Assembly (NCBI RefSeq): GCF_000719975.1
Contig: NZ_JOIJ01000027.1
Span: 1 to 38,616, forward strand
From: Prauserella rugosa
Lineage (GTDB): Bacteria > Actinomycetota > Actinomycetes > Mycobacteriales > Pseudonocardiaceae
DNA length: 38,616 nucleotides
Direction of reading: 5' to 3'
Shown here: in pieces, positions 27,522 to 35,498 of the stretch
Layout: every line of letters begins with the position of its first letter
Position numbering within the stretch: position 1 is the first letter of the stretch
Translations under genes and position numbers: made by a program
Notes under the pieces: model-generated
The model's database searches: none
Seen by the model: only the letters and a program-made list of their open reading frames with translations
Told to the model about the DNA's origin: nothing

Positions 27522-29543
27522 TCAGCCGGGATAGAACGGCACGGCGTCCGGCGAGCGCTGGTCGTGCGGACGCCACACGTCCCCGAGGTCGCTGGCGGTC
27601 CACAGACCGGTGGCGTCGGCGACGACGGTGGGCCTGCCCGGAGCGGCGGTGATGCCGCGCATCGGGGCGATGAGGTTCGAGCTGTTGAACTGGTCGATCC
27701 GCAGTCCGTCGACCGGCACCCTGAGCACGGGCCGCGACTCCGAACGCGTCGCCACGACGAGCGTGTCCTGGCCGTTCCAGTCGAGTGCCACGGCGTCGGA
27801 CAGGTCGTCGCCCTGCAACACGCGCGGGGCGCGCAGCGACACCGACGTGCGGCTCTCGGTGTCGCGGACCACGGCGGCCACCACGACCTTGCCGTCGACG
27901 ATCATCGCCGCGCGAGTTCCGTCCCTGGACAGCCGCAGCTCGGTGATCTCGCCCATCGGAGCGATCTCGGCGGAGTTGACCGACTGGGCCACCCAGCGGC
28001 CCTCACCGTCGGGCACGACCTGCAGCACGCGTTCGCCGCCGCTGACCGTCCACACCTCTCGGGACTGTTCGCCGCGCGTGGTCGCGGGCAACCAGGTCGG
28101 GCGGGTGAGCGACTCGGCGTCGACGTCGACCTGCTGGGCCTGTTCGCCGTACAGCCCCACCCGCAGGCGCACGTCCCTGCCCGCCTGTTCGACGATGGCG
28201 AGCTGGTCACCGCCGAGGGACTGCGCTGCGCTCTGCACCCGGTAGTTCCCGGCGCCGGCGGGACCCTCGATGGGTGCTCCGCTGCCGAGCGAGTAGATTC
28301 GTCCGCCCGCGACCATGAGACCGGGCAGATCGGAGCTGGGGGTCGCGGCCGCCTCGTAGGCGGGCAGCTCGCCGGGCCGCCAGTCGGCGTGGCCGTCGAT
28401 GAGCGCACTGCCGTCCGACAGCAGCCGGATGCGACTCGTGGTGACCGTCTGCAACGACCGGACGACCTGCGCGGCGATGAGTTCGCGGTCCTGCCTGCTC
28501 CGGTCGCCGACCCCGGTGAGCGGCACCGACAACGCGCCGTCCCTGGTCGTGGTCACGTTCGTCTCGAGCGAGGCCGTGTCCCCGAGCGGGTTGCGCACCG
28601 CACCGGCCAGGCCGGACGACGGACCGGACAGCAGCAGGTCGACCACGCGTGCAGGCAGGCCCGACTGCGGCCTTGCCACGACGTAGCGCACGTCGGGCAC
28701 GAGCACGTTCGTCTCCGGTGCCGCGAAGTACACGGGCACGCGGAAGTAGGTCTCCTCGAAGTCGGACGCCGTGATCATGATGCTCTGCGGCGGGTCGACG
28801 ATGCGCCATTCGCCGTCCTCCTTGCGCAGGAGGATGCTCTGGGCGACCGGTTCGTCGGAGGGGATGAAGGCGCCGTCGCCGCCGAGCCTGCCGACGTGGC
28901 CACCACGCACCGTGATGACCTGTTCGGGCGGGCCCTGAGACGTGGTCGGGGTGGTCGGCGCCGTGGTGGGCGGATCGGTGGCGGGTGAGGCCGGGTTCGG
29001 CGGGGCGGCAGGAGGGGTCTGCGCCGGCCGGTCGCCCCGGGGCGGTCCGCTTCCGCCGTCGTCACCCGGGCTTCCTCCGGAGTCCCCTTCGGAATCCCCC
29101 GAGTCACCACCGGAACCACCGCCGGCATCACCGTCGGAACCACGGCCGGAGTCCCCGGAGGAGTCGCCGCGGGGCACGTCGGGTTCGGCCTCGCCGTAGA
29201 CGGTGCTGAACTCGTCCTCGATGACGGCGACGTTCTGGTCGGGGTGCCACTGCTGCCGCGCACGTTCCGACAGGTAGGCACGCGCGGCCGCGTAGTCGGC
29301 CGCGGGCTCGGCGCTGGCCTCGACGAACTCCCGCACGAGCGTCAGCGGATCGAGGCCGGGCGCGGGTTCGGGTACCGCCTCGGTGGCCCTGCCGGGACGC
29401 TGCTGCGGCAACGCCTCCGGCTGCGACTCGTTGGGAATCGCCGCGCAGCCGGCCGCCATCGCGGCACTCATCAGCAGCGCAAGCAGCCGCGCCCTGCCGG
29501 TCCGGCGCCCGTGTGCCCTGCGGAGGGCCTGCCGTGCACTCAC
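27522..29543 (-). CDS. lpqB: Lipoprotein LpqB, partner of MtrAB
   Basis: A 673-residue lipoprotein; in mycobacteria LpqB binds the MtrB extracellular domain and tunes MtrA signalling, cell division and envelope integrity. The signal peptide ends at the lipobox MAAG-Cys. A GerMN-type domain (FFRVPVYFAAPE-like segment, VDLLLSGPSSGLAGAV) is followed by a beta-propeller-like C-terminus to VWRPHDQRSPDAVPFYPG. Between about 125 and 215 sits a Ser/Gly/Asp-rich then Pro/Thr-rich insert not typical of the family, making it about 90 residues longer than the mycobacterial protein. GTG 29543 overlaps the mtrB stop by four bases and has AGGGGAG upstream. Confidence 0.93.
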   Translation of the reverse strand: MSARQALRRAHGRRTGRARLLALLMSAAMAAGCAAIPNESQPEALPQQRPGRATEAVPEPAPGLDPLTLVREFVEASAEPAADYAAARAYLSERARQQWHPDQNVAVIEDEFSTVYGEAEPDVPRGDSSGDSGRGSDGDAGGGSGGDSGDSEGDSGGSPGDDGGSGPPRGDRPAQTPPAAPPNPASPATDPPTTAPTTPTTSQGPPEQVITVRGGHVGRLGGDGAFIPSDEPVAQSILLRKEDGEWRIVDPPQSIMITASDFEETYFRVPVYFAAPETNVLVPDVRYVVARPQSGLPARVVDLLLSGPSSGLAGAVRNPLGDTASLETNVTTTRDGALSVPLTGVGDRSRQDRELIAAQVVRSLQTVTTSRIRLLSDGSALIDGHADWRPGELPAYEAAATPSSDLPGLMVAGGRIYSLGSGAPIEGPAGAGNYRVQSAAQSLGGDQLAIVEQAGRDVRLRVGLYGEQAQQVDVDAESLTRPTWLPATTRGEQSREVWTVSGGERVLQVVPDGEGRWVAQSVNSAEIAPMGEITELRLSRDGTRAAMIVDGKVVVAAVVRDTESRTSVSLRAPRVLQGDDLSDAVALDWNGQDTLVVATRSESRPVLRVPVDGLRIDQFNSSNLIAPMRGITAAPGRPTVVADATGLWTASDLGDVWRPHDQRSPDAVPFYPG

Positions 29544-31240
29544 ACCGTCTCCCCTGGCTGGACGTCCACCGCCACCTCGGCGTCCGCGCCCGTGGCCCGC
29601 ACCGGGACATAGTCCTCCGGCGGTAGCGGCAACGGGCTCTCGGTGTACTCGGCACCGACGCGACGCGGCAGCGTGAGGCGGAAGCACGAACCGTGTTCGG
29701 GCTCGCCCCACGCGTCGAGTGTGCCACCGTGCAGACGGGCGTCCTCCTGGCTGATGGCCAGGCCGAGCCCGGTACCGCCGGTGCGCCGGTTGCGGGACGG
29801 GTCGGCACGCCAGAACCGGTTGAACACGAGCTCGGCCTCACCGGGCCGGAGTCCGATGCCGTGGTCGCGGACCGTCACGGCCACGGCGCCCGTGGCCTCG
29901 TCGTCCTGCTCGCGGGTCTCGGCCAGGCGCACCTGCACGGGCCTGCCCTCCCCGTGGTCGACGGCGTTGGCGAGCAGGTTGCGCAGGATGCGTTCGATGC
30001 GCCGGGCGTCGACCTCGGCGGTGACCTCGTGGTCGGGTACGTCGATCTCGACGGGACTGCCGGTCGAGTCCGCGATGGCGTGCACCTGTTCGGCGGCCCG
30101 CTCGACGATCGGGCGCAGGTCCACCACCTCGGCCGACAGTTCCTCCACGCCCGCGTCGAGCCGGGAGATCTCGAGCAGGTCGGCCAGCAGCTGCTCGAAC
30201 CGGTCGAGTTCGTCGGTGAGCAGCTCGGTGGAGCGCGCCAGTCCGGCGGGGAACTGTTCGCGGGAGGCGTGCAGCACGTCGGCGGCCATGCGCACCGTCG
30301 TCAGCGGCGTCCGCAGTTCGTGCGAGACGTCGGAGGTGAACCGGCGCTGCAGCTGGCCGAACTCCTCGAGCTGCTGGATCTGCCGTTGGATGCTCGCCGC
30401 CATCTCGTTGTACGACACGGCGAGCTTGGACAGATCGTCCTCGCCGATGACCTCGAGCCTGCGATCCAGATCCCCGTGCGCGAACTCCTCGGCCGCGCTG
30501 GCGGCACGCCGCACCGGCTGCACGACCTGGCGCACGACGATGTTGGTGATCCCCGCCAGCAGCGCCAGCAGCGCGAAACTGCCGACCACGAGCGTGCTCT
30601 GCACCGTCGTGACCGTGTTCTGCTCGGAGGTCAGGGGGAACAGCAGGTACAGCTGCAGCGGACGCGTCGTCGTGGTGATCGGGGCACCGACGGCGAGGTA
30701 CGTCGTGCCGCCCGCGGTGTGGAACTCCTTCGCGCGGACGTTGGTCTCGACGAAATCCCTGAGCCGGTCGGAGACCTTCTCGTAGGGGCCTGCCGAGATG
30801 GTGCGGTTCGCGGGCTGATCGGGTTCGCCCGCGGCCAGGACCGGTTCGAACGCGCCCGCGGCCGAGCTGGCCGCGTCCTGGGTGGCGATCGAACTGCTGG
30901 TGATGCGGTTGACGGCGTTGGTGAGCCGGTCACGCAGCTGGTCGTCCTGCCCCGCGTCCCCGACGAGCTCGCTCTCCACCGACCGGACGACGACGTCGAG
31001 CTGCGCGCTCGCGGCGTCCTCCTTGGTGGTCATGAGGCGATCGGTGATCTGGTTCTGCAGCACCATGCCGAGCACGAACACCACGGCGGCCGACATGGCC
31101 AACGTCGAGATCGTCACCCGGAACTGCAGGGAGTGCCGCCACAGCTCCCCGAACGCGGTGCCCTTGCGCCGCCCGAACGCCGCGACCCGGCGAGACAGCG
31201 CCAGCAGTGCCCTGCCGAGCGCGGTCAGGCGTTGCTTCAT
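29540..31240 (-). CDS. mtrB: Sensor histidine kinase MtrB
   Basis: The 566-residue membrane kinase of the MtrAB system, which controls cell-wall hydrolases, division and osmotic response. TM1 (TISTLAMSAAVVFVLGMVLQ) and TM2 (STLVVGSFALLALLAGITN) flank an extracytoplasmic domain of about 150 residues. HAMP follows, then the H-box FTSDVSHELRTPLTTVR, the N-box LRNLLANAVDHGEG and the G-box GGTGLGLAISQED. The C-terminal 30 residues after the ATPase domain are acidic and Pro-rich. ATG 31240 lies seven bases past the mtrA stop codon. The stop codon is shared with the lpqB start, giving an mtrA-mtrB-lpqB operon. Confidence 0.96.
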   Translation of the reverse strand: MKQRLTALGRALLALSRRVAAFGRRKGTAFGELWRHSLQFRVTISTLAMSAAVVFVLGMVLQNQITDRLMTTKEDAASAQLDVVVRSVESELVGDAGQDDQLRDRLTNAVNRITSSSIATQDAASSAAGAFEPVLAAGEPDQPANRTISAGPYEKVSDRLRDFVETNVRAKEFHTAGGTTYLAVGAPITTTTRPLQLYLLFPLTSEQNTVTTVQSTLVVGSFALLALLAGITNIVVRQVVQPVRRAASAAEEFAHGDLDRRLEVIGEDDLSKLAVSYNEMAASIQRQIQQLEEFGQLQRRFTSDVSHELRTPLTTVRMAADVLHASREQFPAGLARSTELLTDELDRFEQLLADLLEISRLDAGVEELSAEVVDLRPIVERAAEQVHAIADSTGSPVEIDVPDHEVTAEVDARRIERILRNLLANAVDHGEGRPVQVRLAETREQDDEATGAVAVTVRDHGIGLRPGEAELVFNRFWRADPSRNRRTGGTGLGLAISQEDARLHGGTLDAWGEPEHGSCFRLTLPRRVGAEYTESPLPLPPEDYVPVRATGADAEVAVDVQPGETV

Positions 31241-31247
31241 ACGACGA

Positions 31248-31925
31248 TTATGGTGGGCCGGCCTTGTAGCCCACACCGCGCACGGTCAACACGACCTCGG
31301 GGTGTTCCGGGTCGCGTTCGACCTTCGAGCGCAGGCGCTGGACGTGGACGTTCACCAGGCGCGTGTCGGCCGCGTGGCGGTAGCCCCACACCTGCTCGAG
31401 CAGCACCTCGCGGGTGAAGACCTGGCGCGGCTTGCGGGCCAGCGCCACGAGGAGGTCGAACTCCAGCGGGGTCAGCGAGATGGGCTCGCCGGCCCGCGTC
31501 ACCTGGTGGCCGGGCACGTCGATGGTCAGATCGCCGATCGTGAGCGACTCCGCGGGCTCGGCGTCGTTGCGACGCAGCCGCGCGCGCACCCTGGCGACGA
31601 GCTCCTTGGGCTTGAACGGCTTCACGACGTAGTCGTCGGCGCCCGATTCGAGGCCCAGCACGATGTCGACCGTGTCGCTCTTCGCGGTGAGCATGACGAC
31701 GGGGACGCCCGACTCGGCGCGGATGGCCTTGCAGACGTCGATGCCGTTCATGCCCGGCAGCATCAGGTCGAGCAGCACCAGGTCGGGCTTCATCTCGCGG
31801 AACGCGGGCAGCGCCCGGGAACCGTCCGACACCACCGCCGTCTCGAAGCCCTCGCCGCGCAGCACGATGGTCAGCATCTCCGCGAGAGCGGGGTCGTCGT
31901 CGACGACCAGCACACGTGCCTTCAT
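31248..31925 (-). CDS. mtrA: Response regulator MtrA
   Basis: A 225-residue OmpR/PhoB-type regulator, almost identical in pattern to mycobacterial MtrA. The receiver has DDD (10-12), phospho-acceptor Asp53 in LLDLMLPGMNG, Thr in VMLTAKSDT and Lys in VVKPFKPKEL. The winged-helix domain has LTPLEFDLLVALARKPRQVF and TRLVNVHVQRLRSKVE, ending VRGVGYKAGPP. ATG 31925 (MKARVLVV) was chosen; ATG 31934 three codons earlier is equally possible. It is the first gene of the mtrA-mtrB-lpqB operon. A 12-base perfect inverted repeat lies 55-90 bases upstream. Confidence 0.96.
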   Translation of the reverse strand: MKARVLVVDDDPALAEMLTIVLRGEGFETAVVSDGSRALPAFREMKPDLVLLDLMLPGMNGIDVCKAIRAESGVPVVMLTAKSDTVDIVLGLESGADDYVVKPFKPKELVARVRARLRRNDAEPAESLTIGDLTIDVPGHQVTRAGEPISLTPLEFDLLVALARKPRQVFTREVLLEQVWGYRHAADTRLVNVHVQRLRSKVERDPEHPEVVLTVRGVGYKAGPP

Positions 31926-31979
31926 GCGCAACATATTCGCACCCGCATGCGCGAAGGCTGCGAGAGACCCGACGTCGGC

Positions 31980-32015
31980 GTGTCCGCAGGCCCCCTCGAC
32001 ACCGCCTGCGGACAC
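31980..32015. repeat. Perfect 12-base inverted repeat upstream of mtrA
   Basis: GTGTCCGCAGGC (31980-31991) and its exact complement (32004-32015) are separated by 12 bases. The repeat lies in the divergent region between mtrA and the IclR gene, where it could be a hairpin in a long mtrA leader, an operator with widely spaced half-sites, or a terminator for an upstream transcript. Confidence 0.65.
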
Positions 32016-32121
32016 GGACCGCCGCGGATCCGGGCGGAACCACGGCCCCGCGATTACGCCGAACGGACCACGAGCATGCCCCGACCGCACCGCACCCGGC
32101 AGATCTCGGCGACCGTGACCG

Positions 32122-32137
32122 CACCTTTAACAAGGTG
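32122..32137. promoter_or_regulatory. Palindromic operator candidate upstream of the IclR gene
   Basis: CACCTT-TAAC-AAGGTG is a perfect inverted repeat 62 bases before the regulator's start codon and upstream of its -10. Its size and AT-rich centre fit an operator for a dimeric helix-turn-helix protein, so autoregulation by the IclR protein is a reasonable guess. Confidence 0.5.
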
Positions 32138-32186
32138 ATAACTCACATCTACCGCCGAACGGGGCGATTCTCGGCAGCATGGCCGT

Positions 32187-32192
32187 TAGTGT
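32187..32192 (+). promoter_or_regulatory. -10 element of a probable leaderless promoter
   Basis: TAGTGT, six bases, then ATG 32199. The spacing is that of leaderless actinobacterial mRNAs, and the ATG has no Shine-Dalgarno sequence. Confidence 0.6.
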
Positions 32193-32198
32193 TGCGCT

Positions 32199-33041
32199 AT
32201 GCGGAACTCCGATGCTGCCCCTCACGCCGCCCGGAACTCCGACGACTCCCTCGCCGCCGAACCGCCGCGGCCCGACGCCGAACCGAAGAGTCCGGTGCAG
32301 TCGGTCGACAGAGCGGTCAGCATCCTCGAGCACCTCGCCAAGGACGGCGAAGCGGGGATCACCGAGATCGCCGACGAGCTCGGTGTGCACAAGTCGACCG
32401 CGTCACGGCTGGTGTCGGCTCTCGAGATGCGCAACCTCGTCGAGCAGGTCAGCGATCGCGGCAAGTACACGATCGGGCTCGGCATCGTCCGGCTCGCCGG
32501 CGCCGCCACGAGCCGGATGGACCTGGCCAAGCTGGGCAACCAGACCTGCCAGAACCTGGCCGACTCCCTCGGCGAGACGGTCAACATCGCGGTCGCCGAC
32601 GGCGGCATCGCGATCAACATCAGCCAGGCGTTCGGCTCGGCCTCCATCACCGCGCAGAACTGGACGGGCAGGCGCACCCCGCTGCACGCGACCTCCAGCG
32701 GCAAGGTCTTGCTGGCGTACATGACCCCGGCCGAGCGCAGGGAGATGCTCCAACAGGGACTCGAGGAGTACACCCCGCGCACCACGACCTCGCGGGACGA
32801 ACTGGCGGGGGAGCTGGCGCGCATCGCCGAGGACGGCTACGCCGCGTGCTTCGAGGAGTTCGAACTCGGGCTGCACGCCGTCTCGGTGCCCATCTACGGC
32901 GACGGTGGCTCGGTGATCGCCGCGATGAGCGCCTCGGGTCCCTCGTACCGGCTCTCTCGCCAGCGCATCCGGCAGATCATCGGCCCGATGCGGGACGCCG
33001 CCATGGAACTGTCGGCACAGCTCGGGCACTTCCCGACCTGA
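32199..33041 (+). CDS. IclR family transcriptional regulator
   Basis: A 280-residue regulator. The N-terminal winged helix includes QSVDRAVSILEHLAK, ITEIADELGVHKSTASRLVSAL and NLVEQVSDRGKYTIGLG. The C-terminal effector-binding domain has TVNIAVADGGIAINISQ, RTPLHATSSGKVLLAYM and CFEEFELGLHAVSVPIY, all standard in the family. An N-terminal 30-residue tail is polar and Pro/Asp-rich. It faces the RuMP operon and converges on pfk with a 34-base gap, so it is the obvious candidate regulator of formaldehyde assimilation, perhaps sensing a sugar phosphate. No equivalent stands next to mtrA in M. tuberculosis. Confidence 0.92.
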   Translation: MRNSDAAPHAARNSDDSLAAEPPRPDAEPKSPVQSVDRAVSILEHLAKDGEAGITEIADELGVHKSTASRLVSALEMRNLVEQVSDRGKYTIGLGIVRLAGAATSRMDLAKLGNQTCQNLADSLGETVNIAVADGGIAINISQAFGSASITAQNWTGRRTPLHATSSGKVLLAYMTPAERREMLQQGLEEYTPRTTTSRDELAGELARIAEDGYAACFEEFELGLHAVSVPIYGDGGSVIAAMSASGPSYRLSRQRIRQIIGPMRDAAMELSAQLGHFPT

Positions 33042-33075
33042 CACGCGGGCGAGCCCCCACGCCGGCCGGACCCGG

Positions 33076-34458
33076 TCAGCAGAACCCGGCAGGCGTCCTT
33101 CTGCGCTCCCGCGGCACGCCGAACTCCGCGGGTTGGCACGTGGTCTCCAGCACCGACATCCACAGGTCGCCGTCGGGGTCGACCCGGTTCCGGCGGCTGG
33201 TCATCAGCGACAACGGCACGTGCACGAAGCGCCGTCGCCAGCGTGCGACGGCGATCTCGGTCCTGCCCGCCATGGCCGCGTGGGCCGCCGCGTGGGCCAG
33301 CCGTAGGCAGTACACGCTGTCGTAGGCGTTCGCCACGACACTGCGGATCGAATAGCTCGGGTCGATGTAGCGCATCGTGGGAGCGAGGCCCACCGCCGTC
33401 AGATGGTCGGTGATGCGCTGCTTGAGCAGGTCGTCGATCCGGCCGAGCTTGACGTTCCCGGACGCGTCGGTGCCCAGGCCGTCCCTGCCGGGCAGGCCCG
33501 GTTCGTCGAGCAGATCCTGCCCAGCCCCCTCGGCCAGCACGATGACGACGAACCCCTTCTCCCGTACGTGGTGTTCCACGTAGGCCAGCAGCCCGTCGGG
33601 CCCGTCGAGCGCGAACGGGATCTCCGGAATCAGAACGATGTCGGCGCCGTTCGCGGCCAGCGCGGCGTAGGCGGCGATGAACCCGGAGTGCCTGCCCATC
33701 AGTTTCACGAGACCGACACCGTTCGGGCTGGCCGCGGCCTCGACGGAGACCGACGAGATGAAGTCCATCGCACTGGCGAACGCGCTCTGGAACCCGAAGG
33801 ACTGATCGGTGAAGGGCAGGTCGTTGTCGATCGTCTTCGGCACGCCGAGCACCGCGATGTCCAGTCCGCGCGCCTCGATCGCCTTGCTCAGGCACGTCGC
33901 GGCGCGCATCCCCCCGTCGCCGCCGATGACGAACAGGACGTCGATGCCGTGCTCGACGAGGCTGTCCACCATCTCGTCGGGGTCCTGGTTGCCGCGCGAG
34001 CTGCCCAGGATCGTGCCGCCCGCGTTGTGGATGTCGCGGACGTGCTCGGGGGTCAACTCGACGGTGTCGTCGCGGTACTCCGCCGTCAGACCGCGCAGTC
34101 CGTTCCGGAACCCGACGATGCGCTTCACCTTGTAGTGCACGGCGAGTTCCTGCACGAGGCCGCGGATGACGTTGTTGAGCCCCGGGCACAACCCGCCGCA
34201 CGTCAGGATTCCGGCCGTGACCGACGACGGATCGAAGTAGACCTTCCTGCGCGGGCCTGCGGCCTCGAAACTCGGGACCTGCTCGGGTGGAAGGTCGTGC
34301 CCGGCCAGCATGGACACGGTGTCCTCGAGCAGCACCCGGTCGCCCTCGGCGACGTAGTGCGGAGAGGTCTGTTTCGTCGTGAGCATCTCGGAGAGCGGCG
34401 AGTCATATCGACACTCACCGAGACGGCGAACCCGAAGGTCGTCCAACTGCAGCGTCAC
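33076..34458 (-). CDS. pfkA: 6-phosphofructokinase, clade X / trypanosome-plant type
   Basis: Phosphorylates fructose 6-phosphate to the 1,6-bisphosphate. The 460-residue protein is longer than the 320-residue E. coli type and has an N-terminal extension of about 95 residues before GGLCPGLNNVIRGLV. The phosphate-donor loop reads GGDGG, with Gly at the position of E. coli Gly104 (ATP type; PPi enzymes have Asp). The next determinant is PKTIDND, with Lys at E. coli Gly124. This Gly/Lys pairing is known from ATP-dependent plant and trypanosomatid enzymes. The catalytic Asp is in TIDND and MGRHSGFIA is intact. GTG 34458 overlaps the glpX stop by four bases and follows GAGGAG. It is the last gene of the RuMP operon. 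Confidence 0.93.
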   Translation of the reverse strand: MTLQLDDLRVRRLGECRYDSPLSEMLTTKQTSPHYVAEGDRVLLEDTVSMLAGHDLPPEQVPSFEAAGPRRKVYFDPSSVTAGILTCGGLCPGLNNVIRGLVQELAVHYKVKRIVGFRNGLRGLTAEYRDDTVELTPEHVRDIHNAGGTILGSSRGNQDPDEMVDSLVEHGIDVLFVIGGDGGMRAATCLSKAIEARGLDIAVLGVPKTIDNDLPFTDQSFGFQSAFASAMDFISSVSVEAAASPNGVGLVKLMGRHSGFIAAYAALAANGADIVLIPEIPFALDGPDGLLAYVEHHVREKGFVVIVLAEGAGQDLLDEPGLPGRDGLGTDASGNVKLGRIDDLLKQRITDHLTAVGLAPTMRYIDPSYSIRSVVANAYDSVYCLRLAHAAAHAAMAGRTEIAVARWRRRFVHVPLSLMTSRRNRVDPDGDLWMSVLETTCQPAEFGVPRERRRTPAGFC

Positions 34459-35435
34459 CGAAGCTCCTCGTCGAACGTCGTGTGGCTGATGCGGCGAATC
34501 TGGTTGCGCGAGATCAGGAGCGACTCCGCCCTCACCTCGCCCTCGTGGATCTGCGGGCGCCCGAGCAGGTGGCCACCGCTGACTCCCGTGGCGACGAAGA
34601 ACGCGTCGCCGGTCACGAGTTCGTCGCAGCGGTAGATGCGCTCGAGAGACATTCCGGCGGCGCGGATGGCATCGGCCTCCTCGTCGCGCTGGGGCGCGAG
34701 CCTGCCCAGCATGCCGCCACCGAGTGCGCCGACCGCGGCGGCCGTCATGACTCCCTCGGGAGTGCCGCCGACCCCGAGGAGGAGATCGATGTCGAGGGAC
34801 GGCAGGAGCACGGCCAGGCTCCCTCCGACGTCCCCACCCGCGGGGGTCTGCACCGACGCACCGGCGCGCACCACGCGCTGGATCAGGTCCCGATGCCGCG
34901 GCTTGTCCATGATCATGACGCGCAGTTCGCCGACCTGTTTCCCGAGTGCCTTGGCGACGTTGGCCAACGTCTGCTCCGGCGGATCGTCGAGGTCGATGCT
35001 GCCGGCCGCCGCTGGCGGCACCACGATCTTGTCCATGTAGAACCCGGGTCCCGGCGACCACAGGGTGCCCCGCTGTCCGAATGCGATGGTCGCCAGCGCA
35101 CCGGGAAGGTCCTTGGCGCAGAACGAGGTTCCCTCGAGCGGATCGACGGCGATGTCGAACTCGGGGCCGGCGCCCGTGCCCACGACCTCGCCGTTGAACA
35201 GCATCGGGGCGTCGTCCTTCTCACCCTCCCCGATGACGACCGTCCCGCGCCCCGGCGCACCGGCCAGCGCCTCGCGCATGGCCTTCGTCGCCGCGGCGTC
35301 GGCCGCGTCCTGGTCGTAACGGCCGACCCACGCGTAGCTGGCGACCGCGGCGGTACGGGTCGCCTCCAACGCGACGGCCTCCAACGCATGAATGTCGCCG
35401 CGATTCACCTGCACGCTCTCGTTCCGAGACTGCAT
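34455..35435 (-). CDS. glpX: Class II fructose-1,6-bisphosphatase GlpX (likely also SBPase)
   Basis: Hydrolyses fructose 1,6-bisphosphate and, in RuMP methylotrophs, sedoheptulose 1,7-bisphosphate. The 326-residue protein has the metal site residues in GEGEKDDAPML, AVDPLEGTSF and GGTPEGVM, and KPRHRDLI of the substrate loop. Two consecutive ATG codons stand at 35438 and 35435; AGGAG is six bases before the second, so that start is preferred. It overlaps pfk. Carrying a phosphatase and the opposing kinase in one operon would be wasteful if both used only fructose phosphates. An SBPase role, as with the glpX gene of Bacillus methanolicus plasmid pBM19, makes better sense. Confidence 0.93.
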   Translation of the reverse strand: MQSRNESVQVNRGDIHALEAVALEATRTAAVASYAWVGRYDQDAADAAATKAMREALAGAPGRGTVVIGEGEKDDAPMLFNGEVVGTGAGPEFDIAVDPLEGTSFCAKDLPGALATIAFGQRGTLWSPGPGFYMDKIVVPPAAAGSIDLDDPPEQTLANVAKALGKQVGELRVMIMDKPRHRDLIQRVVRAGASVQTPAGGDVGGSLAVLLPSLDIDLLLGVGGTPEGVMTAAAVGALGGGMLGRLAPQRDEEADAIRAAGMSLERIYRCDELVTGDAFFVATGVSGGHLLGRPQIHEGEVRAESLLISRNQIRRISHTTFDEELR

Positions 35436-35498
35436 CATGGTCTCCTGCTCAGTTTTCTGCGGAAAAGATGAACCACGGCGACATACGCGAACGCATTC

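Noticed and set aside
34459..35061. In-frame upstream extension of phosphofructokinase
   Set aside because: It is the shifted frame of glpX; the coupled GTG at 34458 with GAGGAG upstream is the natural start.
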